64,000 nucleotides of DNA from contig NZ_LT799838.1 of the NCBI RefSeq assembly GCF_900168255.1, positions 682,001 to 746,000 on the forward strand. The letters run 5' to 3'. The notes under the pieces are model-generated. The model was not told where the DNA came from. It did no database searches and saw only the letters and a list, made by a program, of their open reading frames with translations. Of this stretch, positions 1-9,559 are shown in pieces. A program made the position numbers and the translations under genes. Positions within the stretch are counted from its first letter, which is position 1. Each line of letters starts with the position of its first letter. The DNA comes from Psychrobacter sp. DAB_AL43B. Lineage in GTDB: Bacteria; Pseudomonadota; Gammaproteobacteria; Pseudomonadales; Moraxellaceae.

Positions 1-559
1 AATGTAGATATATAGTGCAGTTATTATAAAGCATCTGACCTAAGTTTACAGAGCCAAGTTTACAGAGCATGACGCTGGATTGCTGCACAATCTTTACTAA
101 GATAAGACGTTTTGCAAATTTGACTGAGTAGTTAGGGCTTGATGAGTAATTGCTTACCATTCGCTTATGAAATACGTTACAGTGGGCAGCTCGCTGAGCA
201 AACTATTAGGTAAGCTACTCATTAAAATCAGCACATAGCGTTCGCGTCTTGTTAGTTGTTGAATTAAAGGCTGTTTCATTAAACAGATGGTTTTGTCTGC
301 CAGTTCAAACTTTGTAACAACTTTTAGCGCTTAAGCACAAAATCCTAGCGTACTGATGCAAATTTCTGTGTTTTTTTTGAACCAAGTCGGTATAATTTAG
401 CTCAGTTTTTTCATTTCATCATTATTGCTTCGGTTTGACTTGTTGCGATGATAAATTCTCGCGATGAGTGATACGACCTGCTCAACACTGACGAGTACCT
501 ATTCAGTCAGCCTCATTCGCCTCATTCGCCTCATTTGTAATACGCTGGAAATATTAGTC
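1..559. other. intergenic region upstream of mreB
   Basis: No convincing coding region is seen here. It holds a 13-base tandem direct repeat (42-54 and 56-68, 14-base period) and a TATAAT hexamer at 391-396 that could be the mreB -10 element, although the -35 match is poor. A reading frame in phase with mreB opens at an ATG at 464 but is probably untranslated leader, because the conserved MreB N-terminus begins at 560. Three 9-base units reading CCTCATT(C/T)G lie at 511-537 within that leader. Confidence 0.5.
42..68. repeat. 13-base direct repeat, two copies
   Basis: The sequence AAGTTTACAGAGC occurs at 42-54 and again at 56-68, separated by one base. It lies near the left edge of the window in non-coding DNA. 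Its function is unknown; it could be a slippage duplication or a pair of protein-binding sites. Confidence 0.7.
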
Positions 560-1588
560 ATGAACCTGTTTGGATTTTTATCAAATAATATCGCAATCGA
601 CCTCGGTACTGCGAACACCCTTATTTTTATTCCTGGTAAAGGCGTGGTGCTCGATGAGCCTACGGTGGTTGCGCTACGAAGTAATCGCACACAAAACCCT
701 ACTGTCGCTGCTGTTGGTGTTGATGCCAAGCAGATGCTGGGGCGTACGCCTGCCAATATTACCGCTATTCGTCCCTTAAAAGACGGCGTGATTGCTGACT
801 TTGAAGTGACGCAAAAAATGCTCAAGCATTTTATCACTAAGGTAAAAGCCAAACGTTTTATGGCTCAGCCTAACGTAGTGGTTTGCGTGCCTTGCAAATC
901 TACGCTTGTTGAGCGTAAAGCGATTCGTGAAGCGGTTTCTTCAGCGGGCGCGAGCAAAGTATTGTTGTTAGAAGAACCAATGGCAGCAGCGATTGGTGCT
1001 GGTATGCCGGTTCATGAAGCCAGTGGTTCTATGGTGGTTGATATCGGTGGTGGTACGACTGAGATTGCGGTCATTGCCTTGTCAGGCTGCGTCTATGCCG
1101 AGTCGATTCGTATCGGTGGTGATATGTTTGATGATGCCATTATTACCCATGTACGCCGTACACATGGCTGCGTGATTGGTGAAACCACGGCTGAGCGCAT
1201 CAAACAAGAAGTAGGTTCTGCTCTAAACGAAGATAGCCAGCTAGAAGTAGAAGTACGCGGACGTAGCATGGCAGAAGGCGTGCCAAAAGCTTTTACTGTC
1301 AACTCAGAAGAAGTCCAAAAAGCCTTGAGCGACCCATTAAGTGGTATCGTCAGCGCGGTAAAAGCGGCACTTGAGCAAACACCGCCAGAGCTGTCATCAG
1401 ACATCGCTGAGCGCGGTATTGTATTGACTGGTGGCGGCGCATTGCTCCGTGATTTGGACAAACTTATTTCAAGAGAAACGGGTCTGCCAGTTACCGTTGC
1501 TGAAGATCCATTAACGTGCGTTAGTCGTGGCGGCGGTATTGCCCTTGATTTTATCAATAACAAAAGCTTAAACATGATTTTTGTATAA
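560..1588 (+). CDS. mreB: rod shape-determining protein MreB
   Basis: Bacterial actin homologue of 342 aa that polymerises beneath the inner membrane and directs lateral wall synthesis with MreC, MreD, RodZ and the elongation synthases. The actin-fold nucleotide motifs are visible: phosphate-1 IDLGTANT near residues 11-18, phosphate-2 [11 protein letters not shown] around 160, and the adenosine motif [10 protein letters not shown] near 290. The start at 560 gives the family N-terminus [10 protein letters not shown]; an in-frame ATG at 464 would add 32 unrelated low-complexity residues. mreC and mreD follow in the same direction, though after a 349-base gap that holds a hairpin and a possible promoter. 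Confidence 0.97.
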   Translation: MNLFGFLSNNIAIDLGTANTLIFIPGKGVVLDEPTVVALRSNRTQNPTVAAVGVDAKQMLGRTPANITAIRPLKDGVIADFEVTQKMLKHFITKVKAKRFMAQPNVVVCVPCKSTLVERKAIREAVSSAGASKVLLLEEPMAAAIGAGMPVHEASGSMVVDIGGGTTEIAVIALSGCVYAESIRIGGDMFDDAIITHVRRTHGCVIGETTAERIKQEVGSALNEDSQLEVEVRGRSMAEGVPKAFTVNSEEVQKALSDPLSGIVSAVKAALEQTPPELSSDIAERGIVLTGGGALLRDLDKLISRETGLPVTVAEDPLTCVSRGGGIALDFINNKSLNMIFV

Positions 1589-1674
1589 ATCATGGCTTAT
1601 AAAGCATTGTCATATTAGCAATGTTCAGATAAGGCCTAAGATAAAGTTGAATGAGAAGTAATAGATGAATAAGA

Positions 1675-1703
1675 TTAAAGGTAGCCAATAAGGTTACCTT
1701 TAA
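1675..1703 (+). terminator. mreB: possible terminator or hairpin after mreB
   Basis: Arms at 1675-1686 and 1692-1703 pair over 12 positions with one mismatch and a 5-base loop. No strong uridine tract follows, so this may be a weak terminator or a 3'-end stabilising structure. Confidence 0.4.
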
Positions 1704-1783
1704 TGTTATCAACAACGGCTACAATGCATGATCAGCGATACCATCATTAATTTATCAGTTATTAATACTATTAGTGATAAAGG

Positions 1784-1812
1784 TTGTTAATGATAAAAGC
1801 TACTAGTTATAA
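1784..1812 (+). promoter_or_regulatory. mreC: candidate mreC promoter
   Basis: TTGTTA (1784-1789) and TTATAA (1807-1812) are separated by 17 bases and lie about 125 bases before mreC. The surroundings are AT-rich, so chance matches are possible. Confidence 0.35.
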
Positions 1813-1937
1813 AGACTATTAATGCGATGATAAGTTCAAACATTTAATATTCTTAGATTTTATAACATGGTCACATTTATATAATGCTATTCAGTGCTGG
1901 CTACTGCTCACATTAGAACCTCTATATTAGACGACCT

Positions 1938-2798
1938 ATGATTCCAAGTATTTTTGCTCGCCAACCACTCGCGCTGCGTATGACTGCTATTTTATTGATA
2001 GTGGCATTGATACTGATGTGGTTTGATAGCAAAAATCCAGAATGGTTTAACCCTATTCGCTCAACGAGCCACGCCGCAATGCAGCCTATTTATGAGCTGT
2101 CATTATTACCCAGTTATGCGAAACACTGGTCTAGCGGTAGCTTGCAATCAAAAGAAGTGCTACGCCGCGAAAATATGCAGCTGAAATCGCAACTTATCCA
2201 CGCCCAAGCCAAGCTACAGCAGCAGGATTATATCTTGGCGCAAAACGCTCGCTTGCAAGGTATTCTATCGACCACGCGCCCTGAGCAGTTTGATTTAAAT
2301 CTAGCACAGGTGATTGGTACCGATACCAATCTTTTGCGTCAAATTGTGGTGTTGAATAAAGGGGCGCAAGATGGCGTGCACGTCGGGCAAACGGTTATCG
2401 ATGAAGACGGCATCTTAGGGCAGATTATCAATGTCTATCCCAATACCAGCCGTTTATTGCTGATTACCGATGAGCAGCAGTCAGTTGCCGTTACCGTCAA
2501 GCGGACTGGTCAACGCGCTATTGTCACCGGTCAGGGCATACCTACTTCATTGAGCCTCGATTATGTCTTTAAAACCTCAGACGTGCGCGTCGGTGATGAG
2601 CTGGTATCATCAGGATTGGGCGGGCGTATACCAGCAGGTTATAGGGTTGGTCGTATCGCCCATATTGAAGATACGCAAGCGGATAACTTTAGAAGCATTG
2701 AAGTCAAACCAGCGGCGAACTTTATCGACAATGCTTATGTACTGATACTGCAAGATAAGCTGACTAGTAAAAACAATGCCGGCATCACTGAGCCTTGA
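1938..2798 (+). CDS. mreC: rod shape-determining protein MreC
   Basis: Inner-membrane scaffold of the elongasome, 286 aa. A short cytoplasmic N-terminus is followed by one membrane segment at about residues 14-30, a charged Gln-rich coiled coil at about 68-110, and a periplasmic beta-rich C-terminal half. Glycine signatures such as GILGQII and SSGLGGRIPAGYRVG are typical of the family. It is thought to dimerise and to contact PBP2 and MreD. mreD follows 142 bases downstream. No strong ribosome-binding site precedes the ATG. Confidence 0.95.
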   Translation: MIPSIFARQPLALRMTAILLIVALILMWFDSKNPEWFNPIRSTSHAAMQPIYELSLLPSYAKHWSSGSLQSKEVLRRENMQLKSQLIHAQAKLQQQDYILAQNARLQGILSTTRPEQFDLNLAQVIGTDTNLLRQIVVLNKGAQDGVHVGQTVIDEDGILGQIINVYPNTSRLLLITDEQQSVAVTVKRTGQRAIVTGQGIPTSLSLDYVFKTSDVRVGDELVSSGLGGRIPAGYRVGRIAHIEDTQADNFRSIEVKPAANFIDNAYVLILQDKLTSKNNAGITEP

Positions 2799-2940
2799 TA
2801 GTCATTGTTCAAAATAATAGTTGTCTAATATTTAGCCGCTATCCAATCTAAGCGTACTGTTTTGCCTCTCGTTTTTTATTCCCTGCAATGCTGAATTCAT
2901 TATTAAGTAGCTGCTAAATATTCGCTAAAGGTAAGTATTC

Positions 2941-3426
2941 ATGGCATATCCTGATTCTGAACATGCAAATGGGCTACTGCTTGCCATCATTGTACTGAGC
3001 TTCATTATTGCCTCATCACTCAGCGTTTATCCGTTAAGTCCTAGTATGGCAACATTGCGTCCCATGATAATGATCATGGTGCTGATTTTTTGGTTGCTAT
3101 TTCAACCGCGGTATGTGGGCATTTTTAGTGCATTTACTATTGGACTTATCGCCGACCTATTGATGGATACGCACCTAGGACAACAAGCATTTTCTGCTGT
3201 GGTCGTGGCATTGGTGATAAAAGTCACTAGCATCTATATGAGACAACTAAATACTGTCAGTGCTTGGTTAGTCGCGAGTTTAGGACTGACTGTCTTTCAA
3301 GTGAGTTTGTGGATACTACAGATGTTTATCCAAAATGTCTTTGTCGCCCAATCCGCTTTATCGTTATTAATGAGCATTATCAGTTGGCCGTTGGTACTAC
3401 TGGCTTTACGTAAATTTGCACGTTAA
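2941..3426 (+). CDS. mreD: rod shape-determining protein MreD
   Basis: Small polytopic inner-membrane protein (161 aa, normal for the family) with about five hydrophobic segments over most of its length. It is the membrane partner of MreC in the elongasome. Identification rests on hydrophobicity, length, the IADLLMDTHLGQQAF stretch (MreD proteins carry a similar GLxxDLLxxxxLG pattern) and position after mreC. A TAAAGGTAAG ribosome-binding site precedes the ATG. maf begins about 140 bases later. Confidence 0.92.
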   Translation: MAYPDSEHANGLLLAIIVLSFIIASSLSVYPLSPSMATLRPMIMIMVLIFWLLFQPRYVGIFSAFTIGLIADLLMDTHLGQQAFSAVVVALVIKVTSIYMRQLNTVSAWLVASLGLTVFQVSLWILQMFIQNVFVAQSALSLLMSIISWPLVLLALRKFAR

Positions 3427-3562
3427 TTAAGGCAGTTATTGAAGCAACTATTAAAGCCGTTATTTTCATTAATACCTTTTACTAACTGCAATGCGAGAAA
3501 ACTTTTCAAGCGCATGTCTCAAAACCGTACACATCATAGTTCTAAATTATAAGAGAGTAGCG

Positions 3563-4243
3563 ATGGATATCATCTTAGCGTCTGGCTCGCCGCGTCGTCG
3601 TGAGTTATTATCAAGGGCGAAACTAGACTTCACTATCTTGAGCGTTGATATCGATGAAACACCGCATGATAATGAGTCACCCAAAGATTATATTGCCCGC
3701 ATGGTCGCCGCCAAGGCAGAGGCGGCGATAGAACAATTAAATATAAATCTTAAAAATAACCAAACTGATTTACCTGAGTCGTTTATTGTTTTAACCTCTG
3801 ATACTATCGGTGTATTAGCAGATGGTAAAACTGTACTGGTTAAGCCTATCAATCGCGAGCATGCTTATAGCATGTGGCAGCAAATGTCTGACAATACCCA
3901 CGAAGTATGGACGGCGGTGCAAGCCACTCAAATATCTTTACTTCCTCAGCTTTCTGAAAAATCAGAGCTTGCTAACACACCAAACTATAAGCAAGCTTTC
4001 CAAGTCGTTAATCAACAACAAATCATTGAACGCACAGAAGTAACCTTTATAGCATTAACTAAAGAGATGATGCGTAACTATTGGGACAGTGGTGAACCTG
4101 CTGATAAAGCCGGTGGCTATGGCATTCAAGGATTGGGTGCTACGTGGGTTAGTCGTATCAACGGTAGCTATACCAATGTTGTAGGACTACCGCTCGCACA
4201 AACGCTGGCGTTGATTAAAGATATGACAGACACTAGTATTTAG
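3563..4243 (+). CDS. maf: Maf-family nucleoside triphosphate pyrophosphatase
   Basis: Cytoplasmic house-cleaning pyrophosphatase of 226 aa; family members hydrolyse dTTP/UTP or modified nucleotides to the monophosphate. The N-terminal signature ILASGSPRRRELL, the central TSDTIGV catalytic segment and the C-terminal GEPADKAGGYGIQG block are all present. The start at 3563 follows an AGAGAG ribosome-binding site and gives the usual MDIILASGS N-terminus; an in-frame upstream start at 3491 is unlikely. About 35 residues near position 130-160 form a loop longer than in E. coli YhdE. Its place between mreD and rng matches other gammaproteobacteria. Confidence 0.93.
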   Translation: MDIILASGSPRRRELLSRAKLDFTILSVDIDETPHDNESPKDYIARMVAAKAEAAIEQLNINLKNNQTDLPESFIVLTSDTIGVLADGKTVLVKPINREHAYSMWQQMSDNTHEVWTAVQATQISLLPQLSEKSELANTPNYKQAFQVVNQQQIIERTEVTFIALTKEMMRNYWDSGEPADKAGGYGIQGLGATWVSRINGSYTNVVGLPLAQTLALIKDMTDTSI

Positions 4244-4410
4244 TAAAGCAGGTAAAGTATTCAGAGATGAGAGTAGAGACTACTGAATCGTCTGCACATA
4301 ATGACACGGTAGGGTTATGGGCAAAAGCAAGTTGCATTTGTTACACTGTACTGTAAGGCTACCACGCCATGAACGTTTCATAAGAAAGCTGAGTGATAAG
4401 AGAAAACACT

Positions 4411-5997
4411 ATGTCCGAAGAGCTGCTGATTAATATTAGTCCCATGGAATCTCGTGTTGCCGTGTTAGATAATGGCATCTTGGGTGAGATTTATATTGAG
4501 CGCCATAATAAACTGGGTTTGGTCGGTAATATCTACTTGGGCACGGTGGTCCGTGTGCTTCCTGGGATGCAAGCAGCCTTTGTCGATATCGGGCAATCAC
4601 GGACGGCATTCTTACATGTTAATGATATGCAGCGCGAGCCCCGCCCTGTCGCTGAAAACAAAATGGCTGAAAAAATTAATAATGACAGTACTATTATAGA
4701 TGCTACTGTTAATGATTTAGCAGCAACACCGCCAGTTATTAGTGCGCAAAATACTGAAGTCGTACCGGCATCCAAAACCCTTATCCAACATCGTCTGCAT
4801 GAAAGCCAACGTATTTTAGTACAGGTCACCAAAGACCAGCTTGGCAGTAAAGGTGCACGCTTAACCACCAATGTATCGCTACCATCACGCTATTTGGTGT
4901 ATCTGCCATCAAGTGATCATATCGGTATCTCGCAACGTATTGATGGCGAAGAAGAGCGTACGCGCCTCAAGACTGAGCTGAATAGTCTCATGCAAACTGT
5001 CAATCTTAAAGGTGGGCTGATTGCCCGCACGGCTGCTGAACGTGTGCCTGTCGATAAGCTTGAGGAAGATATTTATTATTTATTACAATTATGGCGGACT
5101 ATCTGCGCCCGTCGTCAAGAAATGAAACATAATCAAAGCTCCGAGCTCATTTATCAAGAATTATCACTGCCGCTGCGCTCTATTCGCGATTTAGTACATG
5201 CTGGTACCGAAAAAGTCGTCATTGATAACGCGCAGATTTATGAGCAAGTCAGATATTTTGCCAAAGACTTTGTGCCTTTTGTGTATGATCGGATTGTGCA
5301 TTATACCGCTGAGCAATCATTGTTTGACGTGCACCGCGTCGAAGACGACTTACGTGATGCGCTCAAACGGCGCGTCGATTTAAAGTCTGGTGGCTACCTG
5401 ATTATTGATCAGACTGAAGCCATGACCACTATTGATGTCAATACTGGCTCATTCGTTGGCGGTCGCTCATTAGAAGATACTGTTTATAAGACCAATCTTG
5501 AAGCCACACACGCCATTGCTCGGCAACTGCGTTTGCGTAATCTTGGTGGTATTATTATCCTAGATTTTATTGACATGCTTGAGCAGCAGCACAAGGATGA
5601 TATCCTTGAGAGCTTGCAGTCACAGCTGATACAAGATTATGCCAAAACTAAAATCACTCAAGTCAGTGAGCTTGGCTTGGTAGAGATGACCCGTAAACGT
5701 ACCCGAGAGTCGCTTGGACAGCAGTTATGTGAGCCGTGCTCGACTTGTCAAGGGCGCGGCTTTGTCAAAACAGCTGAAACCGTCTGCTTTGAGATATTTC
5801 GTGAAATCATGCGCTGTGCTCGTACTTATAATTCCCCAAAGAAGTTTACTGTGGTTGCTCATGCAGCGGTCATTGATTTATTGTTGACCTCGGAGTCGGA
5901 TACAGTGGCAGATTTAGAGTATCTATTGGGTAGGGTGATTACTTTTGATGTCGAGAATCTTTATACGCAAGAGCAATATGATATTGTTTTAGATTAA
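4411..5997 (+). CDS. rng: ribonuclease G
   Basis: Endoribonuclease of the RNase E/G family (528 aa), which matures the 5' end of 16S rRNA and takes part in mRNA decay. An N-terminal S1 domain is followed by the catalytic region, with the metal-binding aspartates in TTIDVNTGSFVGG and IIILDFIDM and the zinc-link cysteines in CEPCSTCQGRG. The start at 4411 follows AAGAGA and gives an N-terminus like E. coli RNase G; an in-frame ATG at 4393 is less likely. A polar insertion of about 40 residues (nt 4645-4776) rich in Asn, Asp, Thr and Ala splits the S1 domain. No RNase E C-terminal scaffold is present. Confidence 0.95.
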   Translation: MSEELLINISPMESRVAVLDNGILGEIYIERHNKLGLVGNIYLGTVVRVLPGMQAAFVDIGQSRTAFLHVNDMQREPRPVAENKMAEKINNDSTIIDATVNDLAATPPVISAQNTEVVPASKTLIQHRLHESQRILVQVTKDQLGSKGARLTTNVSLPSRYLVYLPSSDHIGISQRIDGEEERTRLKTELNSLMQTVNLKGGLIARTAAERVPVDKLEEDIYYLLQLWRTICARRQEMKHNQSSELIYQELSLPLRSIRDLVHAGTEKVVIDNAQIYEQVRYFAKDFVPFVYDRIVHYTAEQSLFDVHRVEDDLRDALKRRVDLKSGGYLIIDQTEAMTTIDVNTGSFVGGRSLEDTVYKTNLEATHAIARQLRLRNLGGIIILDFIDMLEQQHKDDILESLQSQLIQDYAKTKITQVSELGLVEMTRKRTRESLGQQLCEPCSTCQGRGFVKTAETVCFEIFREIMRCARTYNSPKKFTVVAHAAVIDLLLTSESDTVADLEYLLGRVITFDVENLYTQEQYDIVLD

Positions 5998-6460
5998 GAG
6001 TCTTAAATCAAGAGCTGTGAGCTAACGTCTTTGGATGTATTGCTTTAAGCTAAACGTTACAGCTATTACTTCACTATAAAAATAGCTGATTTAGCCTAAA
6101 AACAAAGGTTTATATGAATTCTTATCAGATATAATTATAAATAACGCTCTTGCAATCGTTTGATTGTTATGTATAATACATACCACTGAATTATATATGC
6201 GCAGCCAATCAAACAGCTGGCGCTATGACAGCTAGAGCATCGTTTCTAGCACTATTTCATTATGCCTTTGCTGACATCCAATAATAGGAGGGTCGGCGGG
6301 GCTTTAAACTATTTTGCTTTTGGCACGCTATAAGTTCGGATAAAGAACTCATTCTGGTTAAGAACAGAAGGCCGCTTTAAGTGAATATTTAACCAAACGG
6401 CTTTTAGTCATATCTTTGCAAAGCAAGAATGACTAGAGCACATATTAGGAGCTTGCTGGC
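5998..6460. other. S10 operon promoter and leader region
   Basis: This 463-base spacer lies between rng and rpsJ. It holds a near-consensus promoter at 6150-6177, which implies a leader of roughly 270 bases. Near its 3' end, arms at 6371-6378 and 6395-6401 can pair with one bulge, just before TTTT at 6402-6405, giving a weak terminator-like hairpin. In E. coli the S10 leader is the target of L4-mediated attenuation and translational repression; whether this leader behaves that way cannot be told from sequence alone. Confidence 0.55.
6150..6177 (+). promoter_or_regulatory. rpsJ: S10 operon promoter
   Basis: TTGCAA at 6150-6155 and a perfect TATAAT at 6172-6177 are separated by 16 bases. The site lies about 280 bases upstream of rpsJ, as expected for a ribosomal operon with a regulatory leader. 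Confidence 0.65.
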
Positions 6461-6772
6461 ATGGCTAACCAGAGAATCCGTATCCGTCTTAAGTCTTTTG
6501 ATCATCGTTTAATTGATCAATCTGCACAAGAGATTGTTGATACTGCAAAGCGCACCGGTGCGCAAGTTTGTGGTCCTGTACCGTTGCCGACTCGCATTGA
6601 GCGCTTCAACGTTCTAACCTCACCACACGTAAACAAAGACGCTCGTGATCAGTACGAAATCCGTACTCATAAGCGTATGGTTGACATCGTTCAGCCTACT
6701 GACAAAACTGTGGATGCGCTAATGAAGTTAGACTTGGCGGCGGGTGTTGACGTTCAAATTGCTTTGGGTTAA
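6461..6772 (+). CDS. rpsJ: 30S ribosomal protein S10
   Basis: First gene of the S10 operon, 103 aa, the standard length. S10 sits in the 30S head and also acts as NusE in transcription antitermination. The N-terminal [14 protein letters not shown] and the [14 protein letters not shown] loop are highly conserved. A TAGGAGC ribosome-binding site precedes the ATG. rplC follows after 47 bases. Confidence 0.98.
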   Translation: MANQRIRIRLKSFDHRLIDQSAQEIVDTAKRTGAQVCGPVPLPTRIERFNVLTSPHVNKDARDQYEIRTHKRMVDIVQPTDKTVDALMKLDLAAGVDVQIALG

Positions 6773-6819
6773 TGAACATCACACCCAACCCATTAATATA
6801 AGATATAAAGAGGTCTAAA

Positions 6820-7458
6820 ATGGCGATCGGTTTAGTCGGTAAAAAATGCGGCATGACCCGTATCTTCACTGAAGCAGGCGCATCTATCCCTGTAACAGTG
6901 GTTGAGGTCAGTGCTAACCGCATTACTCAAGTAAAAAATACTGATACAGATGGCTATCAAGCCATTCAAGTTACCACAGGTACCCGTCGTGACAGCCGCG
7001 TAACAGCAGCACAAAAAGGTCACTTCGCTAAAGCTGGCGTTGCCGCTGGTCGTGGTGTTTGGGAATTTCGTGCCAATGAAAGCGATCTTGAAGGTCGTGA
7101 GATTGGTGGTGAGATCCTAGCTGACTTGTTTGAACAAGGTCAGATGGTTGATGTCACAGGAAACAGTAAAGGTAAAGGCTTTCAAGGCGGCGTGAAGCGT
7201 CACAACTTCAGCATGCAAGATGCCACTCATGGTAACTCAGTATCTCACCGTGCACTTGGTTCTACTGGTCAGAACCAGTCACCAGGTAAAGTCTTCAAAG
7301 GCAAAAAAATGCCAGGTCAGATGGGTAACAAACGCGTTACCGTTCAGGGCCTAGAAGTGATATCGGTTGATGTTGAAAAAGGGTTACTTGTCATCAAGGG
7401 TGCTATCCCAGGTGCCACCGGTGGCGATGTCATCGTACGTCCGTCAGTCAAAGCCTAA
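6820..7458 (+). CDS. rplC: 50S ribosomal protein L3
   Basis: Large-subunit protein of 212 aa that binds 23S rRNA near the peptidyl-transferase centre and nucleates assembly. The N-terminal [15 protein letters not shown] and the internal [20 protein letters not shown] loop containing the usual methylated Gln region are present. An AGAGGTC site lies upstream. rplD starts 14 bases after the stop codon. Confidence 0.98.
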   Translation: MAIGLVGKKCGMTRIFTEAGASIPVTVVEVSANRITQVKNTDTDGYQAIQVTTGTRRDSRVTAAQKGHFAKAGVAAGRGVWEFRANESDLEGREIGGEILADLFEQGQMVDVTGNSKGKGFQGGVKRHNFSMQDATHGNSVSHRALGSTGQNQSPGKVFKGKKMPGQMGNKRVTVQGLEVISVDVEKGLLVIKGAIPGATGGDVIVRPSVKA

Positions 7459-7472
7459 GCAAGGGGATTAAC

Positions 7473-8075
7473 GTGGATTTAAAAACAGTTACAGGGGCGG
7501 CAGTTGAGCTTTCTGATACGGCTTTCGGTCGTGAATTCAACGAAGCACTAGTGCATCAAGTCGTCACCGCATATCTTGCTGGTGCTCGCCAAGGTACACG
7601 CGCTCAAAAGACCCGTGCCGAAGTTTCTGGTGGTGGTATTAAGCCATGGCGCCAAAAAGGTACTGGTCGCGCTCGTGCAGGTTCTATTCGTAGCCCAATT
7701 TGGCGTGGGGGTGGTCGTGCATTCGCGGCTAAACCACAAGATTGGTCACAGAAAGTAAACCGTAAAATGTATCGCGGTGCGATGCAGTGCATCCTAGCCG
7801 AATTGATTCGCCAAGAGCGTCTGATTTTGGTTGAAGAGATAAGCGTTTCTGGTCCTAAGACCAAAGAGCTGATCGCCAAGTTACATGAGCTTGGTGCACC
7901 TCGTGCACTAATCGTCACCAAAGATGTTGACGAAAACTTATACTTAGCCGCTCGCAACATCCCACACGTCAATGTACTTGGTACAAACGAAGTGGATCCA
8001 GTGAGTTTGATTGCTTTTGATAAAGTAATCATGTCAGTTGAAGCTGCGAAACAATTTGAGGAAGCACTAGCATGA
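7473..8075 (+). CDS. rplD: 50S ribosomal protein L4
   Basis: Large-subunit protein of 200 aa whose long loop lines the exit tunnel; in E. coli it is also the autogenous repressor of the S10 operon. The basic loop [19 protein letters not shown] is visible near residues 50-70. Translation starts at GTG after an AAGGGG site. The stop overlaps the rplW start by four bases (ATGA), which implies translational coupling. Confidence 0.97.
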   Translation: MDLKTVTGAAVELSDTAFGREFNEALVHQVVTAYLAGARQGTRAQKTRAEVSGGGIKPWRQKGTGRARAGSIRSPIWRGGGRAFAAKPQDWSQKVNRKMYRGAMQCILAELIRQERLILVEEISVSGPKTKELIAKLHELGAPRALIVTKDVDENLYLAARNIPHVNVLGTNEVDPVSLIAFDKVIMSVEAAKQFEEALA

Positions 8076-8422
8076 ACAACGCAAGACTTTATCAGATCCT
8101 AAGAGGACCTGTATTCTCAGAGAAATCTCAAATGCTTGGCGACTCACTTGGTGTACAGGTATTTAAAATTGATTCTAACGCTACTAAGTTAGAAGTCAAA
8201 AAAGCAGTTGAGATGATGTTTGAAGGTGTTGAAGTTTTAAAAGTAAACACTTTGAATGTTAAAGGTAAGACAAAGCGTTTTGGTAAAAGCATCGGCCGTC
8301 GTAATGATTATAAAAAAGCCTATGTTACCTTAAAAGCTGGTCAAGATGTACAAATGGCTGATGCTGGTGAAGAGGTAGCTAACACTACTGCTTCTACTAG
8401 TGAAACAGCGAACAACGAATAA
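8072..8422 (+). CDS. rplW: 50S ribosomal protein L23
   Basis: Large-subunit protein at the exit-tunnel mouth, where trigger factor and SRP dock; 116 aa. The core matches L23, including GPVFSEKS near residue 12 and [20 protein letters not shown] near 65-85. E. coli L23 is about 100 aa; the extra is an acidic Thr/Ser/Asn-rich C-terminal tail of about 20 residues. The gene overlaps rplD by four bases and is followed by rplB after 11 bases. Confidence 0.96.
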   Translation: MNNARLYQILRGPVFSEKSQMLGDSLGVQVFKIDSNATKLEVKKAVEMMFEGVEVLKVNTLNVKGKTKRFGKSIGRRNDYKKAYVTLKAGQDVQMADAGEEVANTTASTSETANNE

Positions 8423-8433
8423 GGATTACACTC

Positions 8434-9261
8434 ATGCCTATCGTAAAAGCGAAGCCAACATCACCAGGCCGCCGTTTTGTTGAAAAAGTGGTGCATCCAC
8501 ACCTTTATAAAGGTCGTCCGTTTGCAGCGCTTCTAGAATCAAAAAGCAAGTCAGGTGGTCGTAATAATAATGGCCGCATTACTAGTCGTCATATTGGCGG
8601 TGGTCATAAGCAACATTACCGTATTATTGACTTCAAACGTACCAAAGACAATATCCCAGCAACGGTAGAGCGTATCGAATACGATCCTAACCGTACTGCT
8701 CATATTGCCTTACTTAAGTATGCTGATGGCGAACGCCGTTATATTATCGCTGCTAAAAAGCAAGCAGTTGGCGATACCGTAATGTCAGGTGAATTATCAC
8801 CAATTCGTCCAGGTAACTGTTTACCGCTTAAAAACATCCCATTGGGTACTGTGATCCATAATATCGAACTTAAAATCGGTAAAGGCGCACAGATGGCTCG
8901 TGCTGCGGGTGCAAGCGTTCAGTTACTAGGTCGTGACGGTATTTATGCTATTCTTCGTATGCGTTCAGGCGAAACTCGCCGCGTACACGTGAATTGCCGT
9001 GCTGTTATTGGCGAAGTTTCTAACACTGAAAACAACTTGAAATCACTTGGTAAAGCCGGTGCTTCACGTTGGCGTGGTATTCGTCCTTCAGTTCGTGGTG
9101 TCGCAATGAACCCGGTTGATCACCCACATGGTGGTGGTGAAGGTCGTAACAAAGGTCGCCATCCAACCAGCCCTTGGGGTCAGAAGTCTAAAGGACTTAA
9201 AACGCGCCATAATAAGCGTACTGACAGTATGATCATCCGCCGCCGCGCCAAGAAGAAATAA
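8434..9261 (+). CDS. rplB: 50S ribosomal protein L2
   Basis: Highly conserved 275-aa 23S rRNA-binding protein needed for subunit association and peptidyl-transferase activity. The [18 protein letters not shown] block lies near residue 53, and the [20 protein letters not shown] signature near 225 includes the conserved functional histidine. The C-terminus is strongly basic. rpsS follows 12 bases later. Confidence 0.98.
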   Translation: MPIVKAKPTSPGRRFVEKVVHPHLYKGRPFAALLESKSKSGGRNNNGRITSRHIGGGHKQHYRIIDFKRTKDNIPATVERIEYDPNRTAHIALLKYADGERRYIIAAKKQAVGDTVMSGELSPIRPGNCLPLKNIPLGTVIHNIELKIGKGAQMARAAGASVQLLGRDGIYAILRMRSGETRRVHVNCRAVIGEVSNTENNLKSLGKAGASRWRGIRPSVRGVAMNPVDHPHGGGEGRNKGRHPTSPWGQKSKGLKTRHNKRTDSMIIRRRAKKK

Positions 9262-9273
9262 AGGAAGAATTTC

Positions 9274-9549
9274 ATGCCTCGTTCATTGAAAAAAGGTCCA
9301 TTCATAGACGCGCACCTGTTTGCCAAAGTTGAGAAAGCATTAGATACCAACTCACGCAAACCGATCAAAACTTGGTCGCGCCGCTCAATGATTTTGCCAC
9401 AAATGGTTGGCCTAACTTTATCTGTTCACAACGGCCGTACTCATGTACCGGTTATCGTGAGCGAACAGATGGTTGGTCATAAACTAGGTGAATTTGCCCC
9501 GACTCGTACGTATCGTGGTCATGGCATTGACAGAAAAGCTAAGAAATAA
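9274..9549 (+). CDS. rpsS: 30S ribosomal protein S19
   Basis: Small-subunit head protein of 91 aa that contacts S13 and tRNA. The N-terminus [15 protein letters not shown] and the core [16 protein letters not shown] are diagnostic. An AAGGAAG site precedes the ATG. rplV begins 10 bases after its stop. Confidence 0.98.
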   Translation: MPRSLKKGPFIDAHLFAKVEKALDTNSRKPIKTWSRRSMILPQMVGLTLSVHNGRTHVPVIVSEQMVGHKLGEFAPTRTYRGHGIDRKAKK

Positions 9550-9559
9550 GGTGCTTACC

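Larger units (their letters stand above)
1589..1937. other. mreB-mreC intergenic region
   Basis: This 349-base AT-rich spacer interrupts what is usually a tight operon. It contains a hairpin at 1675-1703 with 12-base arms and one mismatch. It also has a promoter-like pair, TTGTTA at 1784-1789 and TTATAA at 1807-1812, with 17-base spacing. Together they suggest that mreC and mreD can be transcribed separately from mreB. Confidence 0.4.

Noticed and set aside
464..559. Extended MreB N-terminus from ATG 464
   Set aside because: The extra 32 residues are low-complexity and unlike any MreB; the conserved N-terminus starts at 560.
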